From positions 18,166,001 through 18,230,000 of the forward strand of contig CP053148.1 in the NCBI GenBank assembly GCA_014607495.2: 64,000 bases of DNA, read 5' to 3'. The notes under the pieces are model-generated. The model searched no databases, was not told the DNA's origin, and saw only the letters and a program-made list of their open reading frames with translations. Every line of letters begins with the position of its first letter. The stretch's first letter is position 1. The translations under genes were made by a program, and so were the position numbers. Source of the DNA: Carposina sasakii. Its lineage: Eukaryota > Arthropoda > Insecta > Lepidoptera > Carposinidae. This document shows positions 1 through 25,419 of this stretch, one piece after another.

Positions 1-644
1 AAAAATACTAAATGGTTAAGTGAGCGAGCAATTTTGGCCGCTAAAAATAAAGATGTAGATGACCTCAGTTTTATAATTCAAAATCAAATCGTAGGTACTC
101 TGTATTCATTCAAATCTATCGACTGTGTAACAAACGAAGAAGAAGCCACTAATTATCCAACTGAATTTTTAAACTCCTTGGATGTGCCTGGTTTACCACC
201 GCACAATTTACAACTGAAGGTTGGCTCGGTAGTTATCATGCTTAGAAATTTAAACCAACCAAAACGCAATGGAACGCGTTTGGTGATAAGAAAACTGATG
301 AGCAATGTGATTCACGCGTCGATACTTACTAAGAAGTAACTAAGATACTTAAAGGAAAATTTAAAGATGAGGAAGTTCTTATTCCAAGGATTCCGATGAT
401 CCCAACGGATATTCCCTTTGAGTTAAAACGAATTCAATTCCCGATTCGTCTTGCCTTCGCCATGACGATCAACAAATCACAGGGCCAATCCTTGACTATT
501 TGTGGCCTCAATCTAGAAAATGCATGTTTTTCTCATGGTCAATTGTACGTGGCATGCTCACGTGTCGGCAAACCATCCGCTTTATTTGTTCTTGCGCCTG
601 ACCAAAAAACAAAGAATGTCGTTTACCACAAGGTGCTTGAATAA
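1..644 (+). pseudogene. Helitron Rep/helicase, C-terminal PIF1-like helicase part, frameshifted
   Basis: Two reading frames cover one protein. Frame 1 runs from base 1 without a start to a stop at 337-339. It contains WLSERAILAAKN and LKVGSVVIMLRNLNQPKRNGTR, the segment preceding the last helicase motifs in Helitron PIF1-like helicases. The second frame (about 345-644) resumes with LIPRIPMIPTDIPFELKR, then AFAMTINKSQGQSL (motif V-like) and GQLYVACSRVGKPS (motif VI-like), and stops at 642-644. The break lies near 310-350 and looks like a small indel, so this copy is probably dead. Rep nuclease and the first helicase motifs would be left of the window. Confidence 0.85.
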
Positions 645-916
645 AAATCACATTAATGAATTAATCCGAGTGTATCCCAATCTGCACAACATAGTTTTCA
701 ATATTTTTATTCTGACATGTATTTGAAGTACTTAATTATTATTATTTTTTTAATTTTTATACTCATTCTGTATGTATTCATCATCATTCATCATAATAAA
801 ATACTTTTATGTTTCTATCTATATTAATATTATTTTGTATCATTGTATTACGTTCATAAAAGGTAACACGACATTCATTAACTGTTAGGCGGTACGAAGT
901 TTGCCGGGTCAGCTAG
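1..916 (+). mobile_element. Autonomous-type Helitron, 3' part (5' end outside window)
   Basis: Helicase-coding sequence is followed by about 270 bp of AT-rich 3' sequence and a typical lepidopteran Helitron terminus. The terminus has a short GC hairpin region (GGCGGTACGAAGTTTGCCG) and then GTCAGCTAG at 908-916, with the flanking T at 917. Helitrons end in CTRR and insert between A and T, which fits. The same terminus in reverse orientation marks another copy at 27471. The junction at 916/917 cuts into a MITE known in intact form at 30441-30710, so the right border is secure. Confidence 0.85.
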
Positions 917-1032
917 TCTTGAAAAATAAAAATGTGATTTCGAGTCTCAAATTTTGTAGATAGGTTCTCTATAGTGGGCTATTTACATAGCTTTTCGCTT
1001 AACATACCCTTTTTGTTACAACCTGTATATAC
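917..1032 (+). repeat. Right half of a CAGGGTGT-type MITE, cut by the Helitron
   Basis: This segment matches the right part of the intact MITE at 30441-30710 nearly base for base. Both have CTTGAAAAATAAAAATGTG, a TTCTCTATAGTGGGCT stretch and CTTAACATACCCTTT before the terminal inverted repeat. Its left half should lie beyond the Helitron 5' end, outside the window. Confidence 0.8.
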
Positions 1033-1225
1033 AAGACCATACAAAAAAAAATTAGCAGTGTCTTAGCATATAAAAATGCTATAGACTGAACACATTTATC
1101 TTACCATTTCTCATATAAATACAAAAAGTCATACAAGCCGTGTGTGAAAGACATCATAAAAAAATTAATATACGCATTTACGCATGTGACCTTTTAGTGA
1201 TTCTATAATAAAGATAACTATACTT

Positions 1226-1295
1226 TACGCCAACCGTCGTGGCACGCGCTGATATATAACGTTTTATGACTGCGTGCGCCACGACGGTTGGCGTA
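1226..1295. repeat. Perfect short hairpin / mini-MITE in a paraplegin intron
   Basis: TACGCCAACCGTCGTGGC (1226-1243) is matched exactly by its reverse complement at 1278-1295. The next six bases on each side are partly complementary, leaving a loop of about 22 nt. It sits 25 bp past the donor side of the exon at 1321-1447. Confidence 0.8.
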
Positions 1296-1302
1296 TGGAT
1301 TA

Positions 1303-15186
<13,884 letters not shown>

Positions 15187-15420
15187 TTTGATTTTGATCA
15201 CTTTTTTATCCTACAAGCCTAGTAAATGTATATTTTTATTGATCTAAAGCATTTCTCAAATAATAACACACATTTTCAACTATTATTCTAAAACCTTATT
15301 TAAATGATTTATAAACTAAAATAGAAATAATTAGATTTTCTTCGCGTTTTCTTCGTCTGGTGTTTTTTGACATTGACAGCCACGTGACATTTTTTTTTTG
15401 TTTTGTTTATCCCGAAGGAA
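15187..15420 (-). promoter_or_regulatory. Likely 5' UTR/promoter region of paraplegin
   Basis: AT-rich sequence upstream of the start codon. At 15368-15392 it has TGACATTGACAG and a CACGTG E-box. No TATA box stands out. Assigned by position, so tentative. Confidence 0.3.
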
Positions 15421-16767
15421 AGGCAAAAGGAACTATGCCCATACAGCCATTGTCTTTAGTAAATGATTTCTGAATTAATGATGGATGATAAATGATAAAT
15501 GATGATGAGTGTAAAATTAGTAAAAATGAAAACTAATTGCAAAAACAACTTACATGAGCCCATGAGATCGTATTCCGACTAAAGTTTTACTCGGCTTACC
15601 TGCATATAAAACCATGCATTCACAATAGATTCACATCACAAGCAAACAAAATATAACTTATCTACCAGAAAACATCATTTCAATCACATCACATGCAAGC
15701 CATCTACAAATTAATTTTGATTTTCACAAGAAAAATACACCCGCACCCTTCCAGCTTTTCCCAAACTGTCTGTAGCGTATCGTCTATAGTTGAAGTTTTA
15801 TTTTACTGGCAATGAAAACATTGCCTGCCTACGGTTATCTCAACAAAATCTTTTACAATATTCTTGTATCTACGTAATTATGTGTAATAAGTAATAATTA
15901 AGTATATATAATCTAGATGTGTAAAGGGATAACGATGTGAACTGTGTAGCACTATCACACAAACCTCGTTGGTTTTACAAAGTGCTATTTTAACTAAGTT
16001 TTTTTTTTGTATAACCATTTAAAAGATTAATAAATTTTAAAAAAAATCTTAGATGAATTATTCCATGTTAAGCCTGGCTGATCCACACATTAGCTATGTT
16101 TTACTTGGTTTTACTTACTTATCAGGTAGGTAGTGGTTACATTGAGCCAAACTGGTAGAATAGGTACTTATAGGTAGGTACTTCCTTCAGCACTCTATTT
16201 AGTCTTACACCTACATTATGCCATGATCATACCAGAGTATATAATGTTCTGTGCATACCATACTCCTGTGGCTAGGCATGGAGGGTATACCTATACGTAC
16301 CTAGACTATGTACCTACCTAGTTACGCAACTTACCGATATCCTAAGTGTTACGTTTTATGTTTACACTAGGTTCCGCTTTACGCGACTGCGATAAACACG
16401 CACCATAACGCGAATTTCAACTGACCATCGGAAATGGAGATTAATTTAAATATTCTATAGATCCTACATAACCTTAAATGGAGGATATTTTTTTTTTTGT
16501 AAGAAGGTAGGTATTCAATTTTCCGCAGGTTAAGGGTTTTTTTCTGGAACGTATTCCTCGTGTAAAGCGGTGTACGTACCTAGAGTGCTTTTCAACGAGT
16601 GGTTCCTTTGGATTATGGCGCTATTTACTATAATGACTTTTCTACTTGTGACACTTCCATCAGGGATTTGGTATCTCCTCTACTTCCATACACAAATGTT
16701 AGTTCCGAAAATTAAAATAGGCAAAGGAATTTTTCTATTAAGAGAATCTCCCTACCGTCTGCCAGAT
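15421..16767. other. Intergenic region, no gene recognised
   Basis: AT-rich sequence upstream of paraplegin. A dispersed repeat piece (GTTTATCCCGAAGGAAAGGC to GATGATGAG, about 15405-15510) recurs in reverse at 26650-26755. The remainder has no recognised coding region or repeat. Confidence 0.4.
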
Positions 16768-16769
16768 TA

Positions 16770-17740
16770 GGGGAAGGTGGGGTAAGACGGGGACTTTAAG
16801 GAAATTCATAAATATTTTTGATTGCACCATTTAGGAACATTTTTAAAGAAAATAGTAAGTCCTTCTTTGTATAAATTATAACCAGATAAAACAAAATATA
16901 ACATTTTCACATAGAAAAATCAACATAAAAAAATAATAAAATTAGTCCATCTTGCCCCACCTATAGGGTAAGACAGGGTACCCTCTAGGGTAATATGGGG
17001 TATTAAATATTTATTCCTCATCATAGTTACAATCAGGGTAGATATCTCAGCTTCATCAACATTTTCTTCCACTCCTGCACAGTCACAATAGGTCCACTTA
17101 CTGCAAGTTTGGCATATGATCCATCCTTCATTGTACTACGTACTCGAAATATAAGTCATACAGTGCAGACATTCTGTGAAGTCATTATAATCTGATGTCT
17201 GAGCTTCTTTGTCAGCTTTTTTAGTTCGTTTTTTTTTCATCCTTTACTCTTGTTTGCTGTACTCAGAATGAGATTTGAGGAGTTAGTTCAGGTTTTGTTG
17301 TGTTTAGTGTATGGAGTATGGGTAATAAGTATAGCGACTTGCCCCCAGGTGGGTACCCCATTTTTCCCAAAGTGGACAACTTAGCTGAATATTTTTTTTT
17401 TACGGTTATATACAAACAAAGACGACGACAACGATTCAAACAATCCGCAATGATTTTATGTGCTTTCAATGGTAAAATAAATAAATTTCAAAAAAGAAAT
17501 ATGACACATATCTTGTACCTAAGTACACGATATAATAATGAACAGTCACGCACTTAATATATGTCAAAAATTAGATAAAACAACTCAAAATTTAAAAAAT
17601 TACTCACGAAATCACACTGTGCATAATGTTGACAAAATTTTTTTCGACACATTAAAATAAATTTTCTTGTGACCTTGTTTAATTGGTCATATGTATGATC
17701 CTCGTCTTACCCCGCTACCCCGTCTTACCCCACCATCCCC
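16770..17740. mobile_element. Pogo/Tigger-like DNA transposon remnant
   Basis: Left end GGGGAAGGTGGGGTAAGACG and right end CCCCGTCTTACCCCACCATC... are inverse repeats of about 23 bp (one difference). The flanks are TA (16768-16769 and 17741-17742), the Tc1/mariner-superfamily target. Subterminal GGGTAAGA motifs recur near 16965-17000. Inside on the minus strand is a decayed zinc-finger coding segment typical of insect pogo-like transposase C-termini. The catalytic domain is deleted. Confidence 0.75.
17030..17239 (-). pseudogene. C-terminal zinc-finger remnant of a pogo-like transposase
   Basis: From ATG at 17239 the frame reads MKKKRTKKADKEAQTSDYND, then ECLHC, a stop codon, NEGWIICQTCSKWTYCDCAG and LIVTMMRNKYL. 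Paired Cys-x2-Cys motifs followed by a GW...C..C..W...CAG pattern match the small PHD-like finger ending many pogo/Tigger-type transposases. One in-frame stop and the absence of the DDE region make it dead. Confidence 0.6.
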
Positions 17741-17742
17741 TA

Positions 17743-18646
17743 CGGCAATACAGGGCCGGGGCACGCGCAGCATCATAAAAAATAATTTGTGAGTTACAAA
17801 TTAATAATTTAGCAGTAAACTGAATTCCGGAAGCAAACATTTTGGCAATTAGCCATAATATTTTAGCGCAACCAGTTTAGGTGCCGTTAACTATATTCCA
17901 TTGACAATGGCGCCACCTCTGAATGGATTTCATTATTAAAAACGGTTAATTTCGAATCGGACAAGTATAGGTACGTAGGATTCTGTATCACCAAATATTA
18001 ATTTTAAGCAGTTTTTATTATGTAGTTATCAAAAATGCAGAAATCATTCCACTAAAGACGATGCTTAATTTTCCTTAGAAATACATATACATAATGAAAT
18101 GATTATTTATTTACTCAAAACATTGTACAGTACCTAACATACCTACATTGAAGTTATTATTTAGAAAAACACAATATTAAGAAAAGAAATCTCGCAGTAC
18201 ACAAGGCCCTCTGGCAGCGAAATCACGACCCTCCACTTGAGATAACAAATACCTAATATAAAATTATTTGCGTTATAAAAATCTTTTGTAAAAGAAATCT
18301 AAATTCTCCGGTCGCAAACAGCCAGCCGGTAGTTTTGTCGGTCACTTTTTATTACAATATCGACCTGCCGATCACATGAGCCACTTCTCACAGCTGCGTA
18401 AAGTCGATGGATAGAACATTAAAAAGTTGTTGAATTTAACTTTTGTTGGTAATAAAAAATTATCTAATCGACTTTTATTATTCCTAGACTTTTAGGTATC
18501 TACGGATAAAAGGCAAAGATTACAGAGTGCGTTAGGCATGAGTGGGGTTGGTCATAGAGGAAGACCTAAGAAATGTTGAATGGACTGTGTGACTTCTTTC
18601 ACCACTCTTTCATACAGTCCATTCAGCGTATGCGTGTACGGGAAGT
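17743..18646. other. Intergenic region, nothing recognised
   Basis: About 900 bp without a convincing coding frame, hairpin or match to other repeats in the window. Confidence 0.35.
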
Positions 18647-18934
18647 GGGCGTTTTCCCATGGTTTTCGTGGTTAGACAACGCGACAACGACAGGACCACG
18701 TCTTTGCAAATAGCAAAAATGTATTAAATATTAGATTCATAGTCAAAGATTAAATAGTATGGCACGTTTTTCCACTAGACGATACGACCATGACAAGCCG
18801 TGTTCGTGTCGTTGTCGTAGTCGTGTCGTGGCCGTGTCGTCTAGTGGAAAAACTAGCCATACCATCTAATACATTTTTGCTTCCTAAAAAGCCAAGATCG
18901 TGTCGTGGCCGTGTTGTCTAGTGTAAAAATGCCC
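18647..18934. mobile_element. MITE with GGGC...GCCC ends and GTCGTGGCCGTG repeats (family G)
   Basis: The right end GTGTAAAAATGCCC and left GGGCGTTTTCCCATGG are imperfect inverse repeats. Several internal inverted copies of TTTTCCACTAGACGA and GTCGTGTCGTGGCCGTGTCG are present. A related copy with clearer ends lies at 31410-31612. Confidence 0.65.
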
Positions 18935-19160
18935 ATTAGGTATCAATGGAAGAAAATGGGAGACCCCAAGTAGAATGTTATTATTGTTATATTACCTATT
19001 TACATAAATACAAATTAAATACCTAAAAAATTATAGCAGCTAGTCAATTTTTTCTTTAGTTATTTAGTTCATTATATGGACACCAGAACCTAGTAAAAAT
19101 ATTACTACCTTTCCTACTGGAAATTAATTTGTTTTAAACTATAAAAAACCTTCAGTTAAA

Positions 19161-19338
19161 CCGGGGTCTCCCAAACTTTTTTCTCATGATATTTCCCAAG
19201 TTAACTGGTTCTGGTGGACCCGCTGATTATCCCTGCAGGCCTACATCACATACAAATTCATTGTAAACCAACATTTTTTCACGTCAACTGTCTCCTTAAA
19301 CCTCTGAGGGTCCACCTGGACCACTTTGGGAACCACTG
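19161..19338. mobile_element. hAT MITE (CAGNGGTTCCCAAACT type), older copy
   Basis: CCGGGGTCTCCCAAACTTTT at the left and GGACCACTTTGGGAACCACT then G at the right. The flanking octamers AGTTAAAC and AGTTAGAA share 6 bases. Same family as 37256-37442. Confidence 0.75.
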
Positions 19339-19339
19339 A

Positions 19340-21825
19340 GTTAGAATAAAGTAAATAAACCTAGGCTCTAAAGTTTGTTGAGCAGATACCTAAAAGAACT
19401 AGACGGTCAACGATGCATAAAATGCGAGGGCAGAGTTTAGTGCTCTTATATTAGTAGGTACCTATCTAATCTAGCTAATGTCTATATCGAACCTAATTAA
19501 TTCTATTTTATAGATAATTACCAAGGAAAAAATACAGGTCACATCTGTTACCAATTAAACGAGACAAAGAGTTATCTCATCGCCGTGATAATTCAAACGC
19601 TATGGATACCGACTAAAAATAAATAAAATCCCAACACAAATTCCAGAGTTTTGCAAGGGAAGTGTTATTGTTATCTATGATAGCCACCAGACGCACAAAT
19701 ATCCCGACACTGACCCAATAAGAGCAGTGACATCACAGACGGCCGACGAAGAAGCCGTGAAAGTAATTAAACACTATAGGTAGTTCGGCCAACACGTATG
19801 TTTATTTACCTTGTTGCGCTACTCATAAAAGTTTGAGGGCACTGCTGAAAATTACGCAAATTTAAAAAAAGCCGCACCAAAAATAAATCCAGCCGCGTGG
19901 GGCAGACAGTTATCGAGATCTACATTGCTAGACGTAGATGCGACGTTATTGAGAAAAATTCATGTGGTGCCGTCAACAATGAGAAGTTGGGGAGGTGGTG
20001 TGGTGCGAGACAGTGAGTGGTGCTAAGTGGTGGTGATGTTCGCTGGTGGGGGCGCTGGGTTCCAAAAGCAGTCGAAGCCCCCCTGGGAGATTGCTGCCAA
20101 TAATGCTGGCACAGAAATGTCACCGAGTTGGTGAGTGGTTTTCGCGCAAACTCGACTCTAGGTTGCTTGTGTGTGGGTTGCTATTAGTTTGATGGTATGT
20201 TGCCGGTTAGATTTTGTTGGAAATTAATGGAGATTTCCGTTTTAACTGTGAAAATATTAGAATATTTTCTGGTTACTGGTTTTAGTAAAGTGCCCTAAAT
20301 TATTATGTCTGTGCACTAAAATCTGGCATGTGTTATTATCAAGCATGATATAAAATGATTACATACCTACTTGAACTTTATAAAATAAGTATATCTATGA
20401 TATTAAGATTTTTTTATAATGAATTTGAATAGCTGGAAATGTTTATACTTAGTCAGTTTACATTACGCGAATACTAGCGCCAACGCTATGTATTTCATTC
20501 ATTGTAATTACATACCTACATATACTCGTACCTATACACCGGCTGTGTTTACGAAATGCGGTAGACAGAACTGCTGGATCGAAAATGAAAGCCTCGTTTA
20601 GCATTGTGGAAATTTAAATGATCAAGTTGCTGGCTTATTGCCTCAGAGTACCACCGAGTGCGATGCACAAATTATGCACAGTTTTAAATACTGTTCCATA
20701 CTAAACTAACTTTATACCAAAGACCTTGCATTCGATGATACATAGGCATCTATGAGTCATAGATTTATGCTTTTTACCGAATTTCTTCCAGTGATCTACT
20801 ACTCCAGCCAATTTGCAATTATTTTATCGTGCTTTGGTTCTACGCAAATGACAGAGACGAGTGGATTTCCATTAATAAAATGTCAGTATCTTTATCTCGT
20901 TGCACAACTTGCTAAAATGGGATGTCACTCTATGGATACAAGTTTTGAGTATCCTTTGAAATAACGTAGGTAAATAATAAGATTGTATTATTATTATTCT
21001 AGCTACTGACGGGATAAAGAACAATTCCAATTGAAAGTATAGAATACGTCTATAAAAATAGCTGAACTGATTGTGGATTTCAATTTTTTAAATGTTGCTT
21101 TTGTCCTGAGCTGATGCCTTCACGAATATTCTCCTTCCGTGCATGTTACATCTGTCAACTACTCAGGGGCGTTCTCTTAGATAGTAAACTAGAATCTGTC
21201 ACTGATATTTACATCTGGCCCCGCTATGTTAAACGTCAATTTTATGAATACAACCGTGTGTGTGTGTGTATGTGTTTTATTCTCTACGGGCTCTAGTTAT
21301 GGTCGCTGAAAAAGTATTATATGTATAAGATGTACCTATACATTGTTGTTGGACTTTAAACCTTAACACAACGGCATAAGTACACTTGTGTACCTATACA
21401 TTTCATGACAGAAGAGGGCGCTGAAGAGGCGCAGAAGAGGTTATGTTAATAACCAAAGAGAAAGAAAAAAATATTTATTCAGCAAATAAGTAGATGCCTA
21501 TCAACAGGCCATAGTCACGTTACACAGCAAATTAATCACGGCACCTGAGATACAGCCTGGTGTGACAGACAGATGAACAGCGTAGGCAAAACAATAGGAT
21601 CCCTTCAGGAACTGAATGTCAACCACACCAACAAAGTATTTAAACAAATAATTTAACCAACAGCGATTACTTCAATATTATTAAGTCACAGCAAAGTTAA
21701 ATATTTTACATCTAAATATGCAAATAATGTTTTCATTAAATTTCATATTTGCATTCCGAATTCCACGCTGAAATGTAGGTAGGTACCTCATGAGAGGATA
21801 TTGATTTATGACAAGCTAATTAAAT
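19340..21825. other. Gene-poor region with weak repeat fragments
   Basis: No supported coding exon. A GT-rich patch at 19960-20160 ends in a good donor (GTGAGT after an ATG at 20116) but no partner exon is visible. A fragment of a dispersed repeat with CTTCCGTGCATGT lies near 21110-21180; related pieces are at 27290, 30165, 37060 and 42850. Confidence 0.3.
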
Positions 21826-21827
21826 TA

Positions 21828-22219
21828 TACAGGGTGATTGTTGGTCGTCAACGTTCCGGAAAACTACGGAATCTCCTCATCATCACGATCATTTTTCTCC
21901 ATGGAAGCATACCTGGGAAGTGTCTGGTTTCCAAAATATTAGGGTCCAAAGTTGAGTAAATAGACTGCATTTTTCTGCATAAATGCACATAGACGCGTGT
22001 AGCAAGATTTTTTCACGGGAAATAATTAATAGTATCTGTCTATGAAAAAACTAGCGTAAACACTATGAATTTCGCCCGATCGAGTAATTTAAAAAAAATT
22101 ATAAAAAATTTACATCGTTTCCCAGCATAAAATAATTTGGCGTAAACTTACTTTATTTGATGTATAGAGTACGTACCCTTAACGAAGGGTTAAGGGTGGC
22201 AACGAAAAAACATTCTGTA
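21828..22219 (+). mobile_element. MITE, TACAGGGTGATT...GGTCGTCAACG family (family H), copy 1
   Basis: Starts TACAGGGTGATTGTTGGTCG, contains AATCTCCTCATCATCACGAT and TGGGAAGTGTCTGGTTTCCA, and ends in AAGGGTGGCAACGAAAAAAC and ATTCTGTA. Short inverted ends; about 390 bp. No coding capacity. Confidence 0.8.
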
Positions 22220-22861
22220 TAATCGTATGCGCTTTGCTTGCATTAATAAAATAAAATTGAGTACAAGTAACTAGATATATCATAGCACGCAGTGATCAAC
22301 AGAGTGAAAGAATACCTATCTACAAATAAATGTCTGAATTTTTGAAATGAAAGTATCTTTGCTTCTACATCGGCTCAGTTGGTAAATGGAAGCACTAACA
22401 ATTTGTGAAGTCGGTTAAAATAGCCAGCCACGAGCCATTTAGCCGAAAGCACCGAGCGCAACGCTTAGCACATGTGTCGTGTCACGGCTCGGCCTATTTT
22501 TCACAGAACCCAATCATTTGAATCAACTAGTGCAGCTATGACGTCATATCGACAATGTGAGCGGTGTCCGGCACGCGACCTTTTACAAATTATAGTGTGC
22601 GTAAATGCATAAATCTGAGCACGGGTTCCGTATGGTAAATATGTACGGTAGCAAACAATACCTATATCTACATTCTTTAGGTCTGAGGTGTGTCAGAATT
22701 ACAAGCTTGAGACGTATCAGAGAGAGAGAGAGAGAGAAAGTTGATAAAATAAAAGCAGCTTTATTCAAGATTAGTTATATTAGTGAAAGTGGATCATAGA
22801 CTAGGTTAGGTTAGGTAAACATTATGTTTAGGTAACGAAGGGTACTAAATGTAGTCCCCTT

Positions 22862-23190
22862 AGATACCTATTTATTATTTATTTTTTTTTTATTAATAGG
22901 CTTACGCTTGATCACAACGCGCCTGATGGTAAGCACCGTTGCAGTCTAAGATGGAGCGCGTTTGCCTAAAAGAAACCGGTTCACTCTCGCCTTGAAGACC
23001 GTTCACGGCGAACAGGGATTCAGGCAGGGAGTTCCACAGCTTAGCCGTTCGCACTATGAATGTAGAAACAAAACGCTTAGTACGAGTTTTCGGTACTTCA
23101 ACTGTGAACCGGTGTCGCCTTGACGTGTCCCTGGTCGTCCGGTGGTAGAAGGGTGCTGGGGGAATTAGGTCGTGAAGTCCCAACGCACAC
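22862..23190 (-). pseudogene. Non-LTR retrotransposon reverse transcriptase C-terminus (Jockey/CR1-like), frameshifted
   Basis: Minus-strand frame from 23183: IPPAPFYHRTTRDTSRRHRF, TVEVPKTRTKRF, TFIVRTAKLWNSLPESLF. This is the conserved end of lepidopteran Jockey/CR1-type ORF2 (RTTR...ARLWNSLP). After ESLFA the family sequence continues in another frame (FKARVNRFLLGKRAPS then stop), so a small deletion has occurred near 22990. A T-run at 22881-22892 is the reverse of the 3' A-rich tail. 5'-truncated, so not functional. Confidence 0.8.
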
Positions 23191-24140
23191 TCCCCGAAAT
23201 GTATAACACCTATAACACCATCCGCTGGTGGTCAAAATAAAACCGCATTTTCTAGGTGAAAAATCTTTTTTATCTAGATGTGGTGTTATCTAAATAATAA
23301 AAACTACCAAAATCCACTGACGAGAAATGGCACTACTTAGGCTGTCATCATATGAAACTAATAAGTAGGATAGAATAAAGATAATTAGCTCATTACATCT
23401 ATAACTAAGAACTAAGAGATATGTTTGGAACGTAGTACTAAATTGAGATCTGTTAGTCTCTGCCTACTCCCATGGGACATAGCCGTGCGGTTATGGATGT
23501 ATGTATGTACATAAATATAAACGGTATATGATGACCTAGTGTAATTAACCATTTATTTTCATCAAGGATCCCTAAAAAGAAATTAAGTTTTGTTGTTATG
23601 CATTAACCTGGAGTCTCTAGAACGCGATATTGATTGCTACTATTTTTATACATGCAGAAAATTTTGCTGCACAGGGCCTGCACGCTACATTATGACCCCA
23701 ATATTATTGTATCCCTGACATAGTTTAGCCTATTGGCATATTTTATGTTAAAAGTAGTAAAAGTGGCGAAAGGAAAAATAAAAAAAATGTTTTTGAAAAG
23801 TGTAAAACTCACACTCTTATTAGGACAAAAGGATACAATAAAAGGATGAAAACGCGGGAACACACATTGGTCAAGTAATTATATATGTTAGTAACTAAGA
23901 AATACCTAAAGAACATATACTTACCAACTCCCGTAAACTACATATTTAATTATATAGCACTGACAAACATTTTCTGAAATTATTCATCCAACCAATAATA
24001 GCAATATCATGATAACAGGCCCGAGGCTTATATCGTTAAAATACGAGTATGTTTATTTTCTTTTTATTTCATGTCAATTTATAAATTGGTAAAAGCTGGT
24101 AATAAATAGCCTTTATTTCGGGTTTTCTCCATCTACAAAT
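23191..24140. other. Intergenic region, nothing recognised
   Basis: AT-rich, with many stops in all frames. No repeat family of this window matches it. Confidence 0.3.
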
Positions 24141-24145
24141 ACGAG

Positions 24146-24350
24146 TTGTTGCTGGACGTAGGCCTCCCCCAGGGCACGCCGCAAGGCTGCTGCCACAGGG
24201 GGGTTTTGCCCATAGTCACCACGCTGGGCAGGCGGGTTGGGGACCGCAGTATGATTTTCGTGCTATGTTGTCAGTACGGGACGCGCTACGATACCCACGG
24301 GCAGATATGGGGTGGTACAAACTCTACTCTGCCGGCACCACGCGGCTAAT
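24146..24350 (+). repeat. Family D repeat, copy
   Basis: TTGCTGGACGTAGGCCTCCC, CACGCTGGGCAGGCGGGTTG, then TCAGTACGGGACGCGCTACG and CTCTACTCTGCCGGCACCAC. A second partial copy follows directly (24356-24475), head to tail, starting with its ATCATCATC stretch. Confidence 0.75.
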
Positions 24351-24355
24351 TATTC

Positions 24356-24475
24356 ATTCATCATCATCAGCCTATTGCAGTCCACTGCTTGACGTAGGCC
24401 TCCCCCAGGGCACGCCACAAGACTGCTATGGGGGGTATTTGCCCATAGTCACCACGCTCGGCAGGCGGGTTGGTA
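24356..24475 (+). repeat. Family D repeat, second tandem partial copy
   Basis: ATCATCATCAGCCTATTGCA through GGCAGGCGGGTTGG. A partial Helitron-like 5' end (TCCTACTAATATTATTAACG) follows at 24490. Confidence 0.7.
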
Positions 24476-24489
24476 ATAAATATTCATTA

Positions 24490-24660
24490 TCCTACTAATA
24501 TTATTAACGCGAAAGTTTGTGAGGTTGTACGTAAGTATATAGGATGTTTGTTGCTCTTTCAAGCAAAAACTACTGAATCAATTTATCCCGGATATTCCCA
24601 TATGATTTGGTCCACTAGAATCTGAGCAATTGGCTGTGACAGACGGAAATCATCCCATCT
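24490..24660 (+). repeat. 5' part of a Helitron-like element
   Basis: TCCTACTAATATTATTAACG and then GCGAAAGTTTGTGAGG and TTGTTGCTCTTTC, as at 5899-6131. The CTAG terminus is not found. Confidence 0.5.
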
Positions 24661-25419
24661 CATAAATATCTATAAATACCTCCGCAGGCATTTCGAGCAG
24701 GCATAAAATATGTACAAAATTATATAGTTGCGGTTATCATAATGTGGAATATAATAAAAAATAAGTACGAGGAATTTATTAATTTCAAATAGTTTCAAAG
24801 CAATGTACACGCGGGCATATAGAGCGCATTTATGGCAAATTCATTTTAATATTAACATTCTTTATCGGATATTCCATTGAAATTATTGTAATAGTTTTAC
24901 AAAATATTTCAATTTAGATTTCAACTCGAAAAGGTATTTATTTATGAACATTCATCTCTGTAATAACATTTTAAATGGGGAAATACCTAACTGCATTATA
25001 TTTGCGTTACATACAACTGTTATACTCTGTACCAAATCAAATTTTAACAATAAAATTTTACCGTTGATTAATAGGTATCCACAATACATACCTTTGGGAT
25101 ATTAGTGTGAGTCTAGTAAAATATTGTAAGTAAAAGTAAAGTTTATTTGTGTGAATATTTAAATTTATTCATCAATGTTTATATTAAAAACTAAAATAAA
25201 ATGTTGTAATTTTGATTAAGTACTTCATAATAAAAATACTAAGGACTAGAAAAATCACTAAAGAGAAAGAACGTGCGCTCTAACTCTACGGTATAATATA
25301 AAAATATAGGCATCCGGAGATTTACCATGAAGTTCCGATTATATTCCGATTGCATTCTGTTATTTCTATTTAGGTTATTTAACATCGATTCGATCGAGGA
25401 ATCGATTTAATCAGGACCT

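Noticed and set aside
20000..20135. First exon ending in ATG TCA CCG AGT TG / GTGAGT
   Set aside because: A donor alone is weak evidence; no promoter features or downstream exon could be tied to it.
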